A stretch of 6,842 nt of DNA from assembly GCA_949745625.1 (NCBI GenBank), contig CATJZR010000115.1, positions 1 to 6,842 on the forward strand. The letters run 5' to 3'. Below the pieces are notes generated by a model. It ran no database searches and was not told where the DNA came from. It saw only the letters and a list, made by a program, of their open reading frames with translations. The stretch comes from an uncultured Eubacteriales bacterium (GTDB lineage: Bacteria; Bacillota; Clostridia; Christensenellales; Borkfalkiaceae). The position numbers and the translations under genes are program-made. Position 1 is the stretch's first letter, and the number at the start of each line of letters is the position of its first letter. This document shows, one piece after another, positions 1-4,513 of the stretch.

Positions 1-15
1 GTCCTCGTCTCCACT

Positions 16-462
16 TTAAACGGTTCGCTGTGGCACTACGGTTCCGCCCTTTGCCGCCGGCGCCGAAACCTTTTCGCGCAGCTCCAAACAGATGCGCTCG
101 GCAGTCTTTTTGCCCAGCCCCTTGACCGACGAAAGCCTTTTAATATCCGAGGTTGCAATCGCCGCGGCAACGTCCGCGGTGTTCAGTCCCGACAAAATGG
201 CTATACCCATTCTGGGACCCACGCCCGAAACAGTGATAAGCTTTAAAAACATATTCTTCTCTTCCTGAGAAGAAAAGCCGTACAGCGCGACGCCGTTTTC
301 GCCTACCTGCATATAGGTATACAGCTCGCCCTCCTTTTTACCCGCAAGCGCGGAAAACGCCGAATACGAGCAAGCCACCTCGAACCCAAGCCCCGACGCC
401 GTTTCAATCAGTGCGTAGTCGGGCGTTATAGCAAGAATTTTACCCTTTATAAATCCTATCAT
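16..462 (-). CDS. ruvA: Holliday junction branch migration protein RuvA, lacking domain III
   Basis: RuvA binds four-way DNA junctions and recruits the RuvB motor for branch migration in recombinational repair. Seen: an N-terminal OB-fold (about residues 1-63, starting MIGFIKGKI), then two helix-hairpin-helix motifs, SGVGPRMG near 79-86 and KGLGKKTAERI near 114-124. The acidic pin site (E55-D56 in E. coli) reads E55-N56. The protein ends at residue 148 in an Ala/Gly/Pro-rich linker. The usual length is about 190-205, so the roughly 45-residue domain III that contacts RuvB is absent. The start is supported by AAGG seven bases upstream, and the ruvC stop is 3 bases before the ATG. After the TAA only 15 bases remain, including GGAG and GAGG, which could be a ribosome site for a following ruvB. 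A natural short form, a recent frameshift and an assembly error cannot be separated here. The family call is firm. Confidence 0.93.
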   Translation of the reverse strand: MIGFIKGKILAITPDYALIETASGLGFEVACSYSAFSALAGKKEGELYTYMQVGENGVALYGFSSQEEKNMFLKLITVSGVGPRMGIAILSGLNTADVAAAIATSDIKRLSSVKGLGKKTAERICLELREKVSAPAAKGGTVVPQRTV

Positions 463-465
463 AAT

Positions 466-963
466 TTACCTTATATTAAATAATTTGCCGAAGCGGGACG
501 TGTGCGCATGGCACAGCGCAACCGCAAGCGCGTCCGCCGCGTCGTCCGGACGGGGAATTTTGTTGAGACGCAGCATAGAGGTTACGACGTGCTGCATCTG
601 CATCTTGTCAGCGCGGCCGTAACCCGTAAGCGACTGCTTTATCTGGTTGGGCGTATATTCGTACAGCCTGCCGCAATACTTGATGCATGTAAGCAGCATA
701 ACGCCGCGCGCGTGGGCGACGGGTATGCCCGTGGTTATATTTTTTGAAAAGAACAGCTCCTCGACCGCGATTTCGTCGGGCTTATATTTATTGAGAATGT
801 TGTTTATGCCCTCTTCGAGCATAGCAAGCCTTACGGGCAGGCTCTCGTCCTTCGGAGTGAGCACGACGCCGAAGTCGAGCGCGACCGTGTCGTCGTTTTT
901 CTTTTTTTCAACCACCCCGTAGCCCATAGTCGCAAGCCCGGGGTCGAGCCCTAAAATTATCAT
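466..963 (-). CDS. ruvC: Crossover junction endodeoxyribonuclease RuvC
   Basis: RuvC is the dimeric RNase H-fold nuclease that resolves Holliday junctions by symmetric nicking, working with RuvAB. At 165 residues it is close to the usual 160-175. The acidic catalytic set is visible: D7 in the opening MIILGLDPG, E68 in AVEELFF, and D141 and D144 in PDDAADALA (D7, E66, D138 and D141 in E. coli). Basic residues K109 and K120, in NQIKQSLTGYGRADK, match the conserved lysines near the active site. It starts 9 bases after the aminotransferase stop. Its ribosome site TAAGGA contains that stop codon, so translational coupling is likely. No separate promoter was seen, and ruvA follows after 3 bases. 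It appears intact and functional. Confidence 0.96.
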   Translation of the reverse strand: MIILGLDPGLATMGYGVVEKKKNDDTVALDFGVVLTPKDESLPVRLAMLEEGINNILNKYKPDEIAVEELFFSKNITTGIPVAHARGVMLLTCIKYCGRLYEYTPNQIKQSLTGYGRADKMQMQHVVTSMLRLNKIPRPDDAADALAVALCHAHTSRFGKLFNIR

Positions 964-972
964 TGGTTATCC

Positions 973-2148
973 TTAAATCAAGTTATAGCTTTTTGCAAGC
1001 CCTTCGAATGCCGGCAAAGCGCGCTCTATCATATCGGGCGAAACGCAATATGAAAGCCTCACGAAGCCGCCGCAACCGAAATCATCGCCGGCGACGAGCA
1101 GCAGCTCGTATTTTTTAGCCCTTTCCGCGAACGAAACCGCGTCGCCGTCCGGCGATTTTATAAACAGGTAAAACGCGCCGTCGGGCTTTGCAAATGTAAA
1201 GCCGTATTCCGTGAGCTTTGAAATTAATCTGTCGCGGTTTGCCTTATATGCCGACAGGTCGGATGTTTGCCCCGCGCACCTTGCAATCAGCCGCTGAAAG
1301 AGCGACGGCGCACACACAAACCCCAAAGCCCTGCCCGCGCCGAGCACTCCCGCATAAATTTCACCGAAGTCCTCCGCTTCGTTATTCACTGCGATATAGC
1401 CTATCCTCTCTCCCGGTAGCGACAGCGATTTGCTGTACGAATAGCAGACGATACTGCGCTTATAGTAATTCATTATAAACGGAACAGCCGCATCCGAAAA
1501 CGTAAGCTCGCGGTAAGGTTCGTCCGAAATAATATATACGGGCTGAGCGCACTTTTCGACGAGCGCGACAATTTTTTTAATAGTATCCTCGCCGTACACT
1601 ACCCCGCTCGGGTTGTTGGGGGAATTGATTATAACCGCCTTTGTCTTTTTGGAAAGCTTTGCGGCAAAATCGTCAAGGTCGGGCTGAAACTCTCCGTCGC
1701 ACGCGACGGGCACGAGGGTACCGCCCGCATGCCCGCAAAACACCTTATACTCAGGGAAGAACGGAACAAACGCTATTACCTCGTCGCCCCCGTTGAGTAA
1801 AGCGTTTAAGGTTATAGTAAGCGAAGCCGACGCCCCGCAGGTCATATAAATACAGTCGGCGTCAAGCCCCGTTGAAAACCTTGCATTGAGATTATCCGCA
1901 ACCGATTTTCTGACAGCGTAATCGCCCTGAGCCGAGGTGTAACCGTGCAGCTCGGCAGGGTCGGTATTTTCTATTAAACCGATAAGTGTTTTCTTTACGT
2001 CGTCGGGGGCGGGGACGCTGGGATTTCCTATTGAAAAATCGAACACGTTTTCTGCGCCGATTTCCGCCCTTCTCTTTTTGCCGTACTCGAAAAGCTCGCG
2101 TATCGACGAGCGGACCTTACCCAGCCTGACGTTAGTTTGGTTAAGCAT
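973..2148 (-). CDS. Class I/II pyridoxal phosphate-dependent aminotransferase
   Basis: A 391-residue fold-type I PLP enzyme, probably moving an amino group between an amino acid and 2-oxoglutarate in the cytosol; the substrate cannot be read from sequence. Seen: the family opening with FDFSIGNPSVPAP (about 37-48), the LHGYTSAQGD segment near 68-76, SPNNPSG (176-182) with cofactor-contacting N179, SDEPYR with D209 and Y212, the Schiff-base lysine K240 in SYSKSLSLPGERIGY, and the carboxylate-binding arginine R364 in FVRLSYC. Full length. It resembles the aspartate aminotransferase-like group common in Clostridia, but aspC would be over-specific. It is the first gene of a unit that continues into ruvC and ruvA. 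No Shine-Dalgarno site precedes the ATG, and a good promoter sits right against it, so the message may be leaderless. The start is supported because the N-terminus matches the family pattern. Confidence 0.92.
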   Translation of the reverse strand: MLNQTNVRLGKVRSSIRELFEYGKKRRAEIGAENVFDFSIGNPSVPAPDDVKKTLIGLIENTDPAELHGYTSAQGDYAVRKSVADNLNARFSTGLDADCIYMTCGASASLTITLNALLNGGDEVIAFVPFFPEYKVFCGHAGGTLVPVACDGEFQPDLDDFAAKLSKKTKAVIINSPNNPSGVVYGEDTIKKIVALVEKCAQPVYIISDEPYRELTFSDAAVPFIMNYYKRSIVCYSYSKSLSLPGERIGYIAVNNEAEDFGEIYAGVLGAGRALGFVCAPSLFQRLIARCAGQTSDLSAYKANRDRLISKLTEYGFTFAKPDGAFYLFIKSPDGDAVSFAERAKKYELLLVAGDDFGCGGFVRLSYCVSPDMIERALPAFEGLAKSYNLI

Positions 2149-2154
2149 AAGATT

Positions 2155-2183
2155 ATATTATCAAAACCGCGCATAAAAGTCAA
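2155..2183 (-). promoter_or_regulatory. Sigma-A-type promoter of the aminotransferase-ruvCA operon
   Basis: On the minus strand, TTGACT (2183-2178) and TAATAT (2160-2155) are separated by exactly 17 bases. A TG one base before the -10 gives an extended -10 (TGATAATAT). Only six bases separate the -10 from the A of the ATG at 2148, so transcription would start at or within a base or two of the start codon. An overlapping TATAAT (2157-2152) fits less well, with a 20-base spacer. Confidence 0.75.
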
Positions 2184-2196
2184 TTATTAAAGACAT

Positions 2197-2221
2197 AGCG
2201 GGCGCAAAAATTGCGCCCGCT
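2197..2221 (-). terminator. Perfect 11-bp hairpin, probable terminator of the XRE gene
   Basis: An exact inverted repeat, AGCGGGCGCAA, with a 3-base loop and its complement. It starts 9 bases after the XRE-gene stop and lies just upstream of the aminotransferase promoter. The stem is strong and GC-rich. The minus-strand tail (ATGTCTTTAATAATT) is only moderately T-rich, so termination may be partial. The plus-strand tail is not T-rich. Confidence 0.6.
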
Positions 2222-2229
2222 TGCACTAT

Positions 2230-2460
2230 TCAGTTATCTTCGGTTTCGTAATCCGCAACGCACAGAATTTCGTTCGCGTCAATATCCAACACCGCGCAAA
2301 GCTTTGCAAAAGTATCGAGCGCGGGCATTTTTTGTCCGTTGACATAACACGAAATTTGTTGATGTCTTATTCCTATTCGTCTGGCAATTTCCGTATTGGT
2401 CATACCGCTTTGCTTTATTGCTTCCGAAATTTTTACACGTATATCTTCTAACGTAATCAT
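2230..2460 (-). CDS. XRE-family helix-turn-helix transcriptional regulator
   Basis: A 76-residue protein that is almost entirely one Cro/C1-type DNA-binding domain. Seen: helix 1 near 7-18, the helix-turn-helix MTNTEIARRIGIRHQQISCYVNGQKMP at about 20-46, then the closing helices LDTFAKLCAVLDIDANEIL and a short acidic tail (ETEDN). There is no separate sensing or peptidase domain, so it probably works as a small dimeric repressor. It is divergent from the small helical protein at 2554, and the shared spacer carries two related palindromes, which suggests it controls both directions. AGGTGA, 12 bases before the ATG, is a rather distant ribosome site and overlaps the first palindrome. An in-frame stop lies just upstream, so no earlier start is possible. 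The target and inducer are unknown. Confidence 0.85.
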   Translation of the reverse strand: MITLEDIRVKISEAIKQSGMTNTEIARRIGIRHQQISCYVNGQKMPALDTFAKLCAVLDIDANEILCVADYETEDN

Positions 2461-2473
2461 GAAATGATGTTAT

Positions 2474-2486
2474 CACCTATTAGGTG
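2474..2486. promoter_or_regulatory. Putative operator O1, perfect palindrome
   Basis: CACCTA-T-TAGGTG, a perfect 13-base inverted repeat in the XRE/small-protein divergent spacer. It overlaps the likely ribosome site of the XRE gene and lies upstream of the -35 of the plus-strand gene. Its size and position are typical of a binding site for a small Cro/C1-type dimer. Binding by the neighbouring regulator is inferred. Confidence 0.6.
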
Positions 2487-2494
2487 CAAATTGC

Positions 2495-2523
2495 TTGGCT
2501 TGCATCTGCTGGGTGCATATAAT
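2495..2523 (+). promoter_or_regulatory. Promoter of the small helical protein gene
   Basis: TTGGCT (2495-2500), a 17-base spacer and a consensus TATAAT (2518-2523). Transcription would begin near 2530, leaving a leader of about 24 bases with the ribosome site AGAGG (2541-2545) eight bases before the ATG. Putative operator O2 lies inside the spacer. Confidence 0.65.
2503..2515. promoter_or_regulatory. Putative operator O2, degenerate copy of O1
   Basis: CATCTG-C-TGGGTG. With the two following bases it matches O1 at 11 of 15 positions (CACCTATTAGGTGCA against CATCTGCTGGGTGCA), all differences being transitions. Its centre is 29 bases from that of O1, close to three helical turns. It lies between the -35 and -10 of the plus-strand promoter, where a bound repressor would block polymerase. 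It is less symmetric than O1, so weaker binding is inferred. Confidence 0.5.
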
Positions 2524-2553
2524 GAAATTAATTAATTTAAAGAGGCAAAAAAT

Positions 2554-2817
2554 ATGGATTCTATTATCAATGAAATTTGCGAAAGAATAATTTCAAAGAA
2601 CGAAATTCGGGAAAGCAATCAATTTACCGAGACTTTTGCCGCGGCACAGATAGAATACAACACACTTATGAATATGCTTAACGACGAACAAACAGCCGCG
2701 TTTCACGAATATGAGACTGCGGAGGGTAAATTGAGTAAGTTAGCGGAGCGCGAAAATTTCAAACTCGGCGTAAAGGCGGGCATACGCCCGGTTTTAGAAG
2801 TTTTAGGTAAAGATTAA
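2554..2817 (+). CDS. Small helical protein of unknown function, resembling DUF6809
   Basis: An 87-residue, probably cytoplasmic protein with no signal peptide or membrane segment. It appears helical throughout. The C-terminal half carries a pattern of the form F-EYETAEGKLSKLAERENFKLG, then VKAGIRPVLEVLG, resembling small clostridial and phage-associated proteins grouped as DUF6809, as far as I can recall; I could not run a profile search. Function is not known for that group. It has a good ribosome site (AGAGG, 8 bases before ATG) and its own promoter with a probable operator in the spacer. Together with the divergent XRE gene it looks like a two-gene regulated module. A toxin-antitoxin role is conceivable, but nothing in the sequence shows it. 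It ends convergently with sigF, 36 bases apart. Confidence 0.75.
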   Translation: MDSIINEICERIISKNEIRESNQFTETFAAAQIEYNTLMNMLNDEQTAAFHEYETAEGKLSKLAERENFKLGVKAGIRPVLEVLGKD

Positions 2818-2855
2818 AAAACGGACGAACGCGCTTTTGCAACCGTTCGCCGTTT
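2816..2855 (-). terminator. Intrinsic terminator of the spoIIA-sigF operon
   Basis: AAACGG-a-CGAACG pairs with CGTTCG-CCGTTT around a 12-base loop, giving a 12-bp stem with one bulged A. Reading the minus strand, the stem runs into TTTTTT (2821-2816). The first two bases of the sigF stop codon lie within the stem. The plus-strand tail is not T-rich, so the convergent small-protein gene is served less well by it. Confidence 0.7.
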
Positions 2856-3579
2856 AACCCGTTAAATCTTTACGGAAAGTTTCAATTATTTTATTCTCTA
2901 TACGCGATACCTGAACCTGCGACACGCCGAGCATTGCCGCAACCTCGCTTTGCGTCATATCGCGGAAGTACCGCAGCATTATGACCTTGCGCTCGCGCTC
3001 GGGCAGTCCGGCTATCGCCGACTTTAATTGCAGACTGTCGACTATCTCCTCCTGCCTGTCCTCGACGGGCAGTTTTTCTAAAAGCTCCTGTGTTTTCTTG
3101 TCCTTGTACTCGCCCTGCGCATAAATCGATACGGGCATGTGGGTAGAGCCCATAGTAAACACAACCTCGCTTTCGGGCAGCTGAAATTCCTCTGCAATAA
3201 CCTTTACCGACGGCTGATTGCCATGAATTACCGAATATTCCTCGACGAATATATTTATGCGTTTTGCAAGGCTTTTAATCGCGCGGGAAACCTTAATGCT
3301 TCCGTCGTCGCGCATAAACCGCTTTATCTCGCCCGCTATCATGGGCACGGCGTAGGTGGAAAATCGTACGCCGAAGCTTTCGTCAAAGCCCGTTACTGCC
3401 TTTAAAAGACCCATGCTTGCAAGCTGATACAGGTCGTCGTATTCGACGCCCTTGTTAAGGTATCTTCTTACTATGCTCTTTATTAAGTTGTTGTTTTCCA
3501 AAATCAGCGTTTCCTTCGCGCTGCCGTCACCCTCTTTCGCCTTTCGTATCAGTAAGTTCGTCTGTTCGACGTCAAGCAT
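2854..3579 (-). CDS. sigF: RNA polymerase sporulation sigma factor SigF
   Basis: The first forespore-specific sigma factor, held inactive by SpoIIAB until asymmetric division. At 241 residues it is slightly shorter than the Bacillus subtilis protein (255). Seen: sigma-70 region 2 at about 32-92 (DDLYQLASMGLLKAVTGFD; FSTYAVPMIAGEIKRFMRDDG), region 3 at about 94-145, and region 4 at about 185-238 with the helix-turn-helix MTQSEVAAMLGVSQVQVSRIE. The segment RDDGSIKVSR is the SigF form; SigG usually has RDNNPIRVSR. The gene follows spoIIAB after one base (TGA-A-ATG), with ribosome site GGAAG inside the spoIIAB end, so the two are translationally coupled, matching the need for tight stoichiometry. 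No lesion was seen. Confidence 0.96.
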   Translation of the reverse strand: MLDVEQTNLLIRKAKEGDGSAKETLILENNNLIKSIVRRYLNKGVEYDDLYQLASMGLLKAVTGFDESFGVRFSTYAVPMIAGEIKRFMRDDGSIKVSRAIKSLAKRINIFVEEYSVIHGNQPSVKVIAEEFQLPESEVVFTMGSTHMPVSIYAQGEYKDKKTQELLEKLPVEDRQEEIVDSLQLKSAIAGLPERERKVIMLRYFRDMTQSEVAAMLGVSQVQVSRIENKIIETFRKDLTG

Positions 3580-3580
3580 T

Positions 3581-4012
3581 TCACGCTACTTCCGTTTCAA
3601 ACTTTTTAGCCATATAAACGACCGTGCCCCCGCCGCTTTTGGAATCTACCGAAAATTCGTCCATAAAGGTCTGCATAATGGTAAAGCCCATTCCCGAGCG
3701 TTCGTCGGAGGGAAGCGTTGTGAAAAAAGGCTGAACGGCTTTTTCTACGTCCGGTATGCCCTTTCCCGTATCGCTTACCTTTATATGTAGCACGTTGTCC
3801 TCTATTTCGCACTCTACGGTAACTATTCCCCTTTCTTCGCGGTATGCGTGAACGGTACAGTTTGTGACCGCCTCCGAAACGGCAGTCTTAACGTCGGAGA
3901 GCGCAGAAAGCGACGGATTAAGTTCAAGACAGAACGCCGCGACCGCGTCGCGGGCGAACGCCTGATTTTGAGGAAGTGAATAAAATTGAAGCTTCAGATA
4001 ATTTTTTGACAT
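3581..4012 (-). CDS. spoIIAB: Anti-sigma F factor and serine kinase SpoIIAB
   Basis: A GHKL-fold protein that binds SigF with ATP and phosphorylates SpoIIAA. At 143 residues it is close to the B. subtilis protein (146). Seen: the N box SEAVTNCTVHAY with catalytic E47 and Mg-ATP ligand N51, the G1 box VSDTGKGI with D81, the ATP-lid segment QPFFTT, and the G2 box ERSGMGFTIM (104-113). R21 in QAFAR corresponds to the conserved arginine (R20 in B. subtilis) at the SigF and SpoIIAA interface. Two bases separate it from spoIIAA; the ribosome site AAGGCGG lies in the last spoIIAA codons. It acts as the switch between the genes on either side. All key residues are present. Confidence 0.97.
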   Translation of the reverse strand: MSKNYLKLQFYSLPQNQAFARDAVAAFCLELNPSLSALSDVKTAVSEAVTNCTVHAYREERGIVTVECEIEDNVLHIKVSDTGKGIPDVEKAVQPFFTTLPSDERSGMGFTIMQTFMDEFSVDSKSGGGTVVYMAKKFETEVA

Positions 4013-4014
4013 AA

Positions 4015-4326
4015 TTATTCCGCCTTGGGTATTAGAGAGTAAATTCCGCTTAAATTCAAAATTTTGTCCGCGGCAAAGTTTGGCTGCTCGATATACAGCG
4101 GTATCGAAAGCCGCGCCGCCTTTTTATATCTGCCTATCAGAAAACCTATGCCCGTCGAATCCATAAACGCAACCGAGGAAAGGTTAACTATTATTTTTTT
4201 TACGTTGGCGTTGTCTTCTATAAGCTTGTCGCATTTGGCGCGCGCGGACGCCGCCGAACACTCGTCCATTTCGCCCGACAGGTTTATGTAAAGCATTTTG
4301 TCGCGCAAGTATCCCGTAACGGTCAT
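4015..4326 (-). CDS. spoIIAA: Anti-anti-sigma F factor SpoIIAA
   Basis: A STAS-domain protein. Unphosphorylated, it binds SpoIIAB-ADP and releases SigF; SpoIIE phosphatase reactivates it. Seen: the STAS core from MLYINLSGEMDE to the C-terminus, with the phosphorylation motif FMDSTGIG, where S57 matches B. subtilis Ser58, followed by FLIGRYKKA. I chose the ATG at 4326, giving 103 residues. It is preceded by a near-perfect ribosome site GGGAGGAG (4338-4331), and the protein then begins MTVTGYLRDKML, in line with the family. An in-frame ATG at 4356 would add ten residues but has no ribosome site. The protein is slightly shorter than the 117 residues of B. subtilis, from a short C-terminus. It is the first gene of the spoIIA operon. 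No convincing SigH promoter was seen upstream. Confidence 0.95.
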   Translation of the reverse strand: MTVTGYLRDKMLYINLSGEMDECSAASARAKCDKLIEDNANVKKIIVNLSSVAFMDSTGIGFLIGRYKKAARLSIPLYIEQPNFAADKILNLSGIYSLIPKAE

Positions 4327-4330
4327 AATA

Positions 4331-4338
4331 CTCCTCCC
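4331..4338 (-). promoter_or_regulatory. Ribosome binding site that decides the spoIIAA start
   Basis: GGGAGGAG on the minus strand, 4 bases before the ATG at 4326 (6 bases if the GGAGG core is counted). It is the strongest Shine-Dalgarno match in the operon. It lies inside the longer frame that begins at 4356, which argues that translation starts downstream of it. Confidence 0.85.
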
Positions 4339-4448
4339 GCTTTTGTCTATCGGCATTTATGGTACTAAAAATTATGAGCTGTATTTTGCGGTATTTGCGC
4401 GAAAAAATAAAAAATTTGTAAAAAACGGATAAAAATTTACCTATTGCG

Positions 4449-4477
4449 TTGCTATCGTGAAAATAATGTAATATAAT
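4449..4477 (+). promoter_or_regulatory. Sigma-A-type promoter of the M6 lipoprotein gene
   Basis: TTGCTA (4449-4454), a 17-base spacer and a consensus TATAAT (4472-4477). Transcription would start near 4484, about 30 bases before the ATG. The ribosome site is AAGGAAGAG (4502-4510). The surrounding 4357-4513 spacer to divergent spoIIAA is strongly AT-rich, with A and T runs. Confidence 0.7.
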
Positions 4478-4513
4478 ATATAGGCTAAAAAATATCTTTT
4501 AAAGGAAGAGCCA

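Noticed and set aside
1..14. GTG at 14 as the start of ruvB
   Set aside because: The frame is open for only four complete codons (METR), and no ribosome site precedes the GTG. The GGAG and GAGG within these bases look more like a ribosome site for a start beyond the window edge.
502..922. Plus-strand open frames opposite ruvC
   Set aside because: They lie fully opposite a clear ruvC, have no good ribosome site and show no family features. The same holds for plus-strand frames opposite the aminotransferase, sigF, spoIIAB and spoIIAA, and for minus-strand frames under the M6 gene.
2040..2053. LexA-box-like sequence CGAACACGTTTTCT
   Set aside because: It matches 12 of 14 consensus positions but lies about 100 bases inside the aminotransferase gene, where it encodes the conserved ENVFD segment. 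Chance similarity is more likely than an SOS operator.
2279..2476. Second minus-strand frame overlapping the XRE gene
   Set aside because: It overlaps the XRE frame almost entirely, lacks any domain and has no ribosome site. The XRE frame has a clear helix-turn-helix.
2525..2538. Perfect palindrome AAATTAATTAATTT
   Set aside because: It is pure A/T in an AT-rich leader, where such symmetry arises easily, and it has no related copy nearby.
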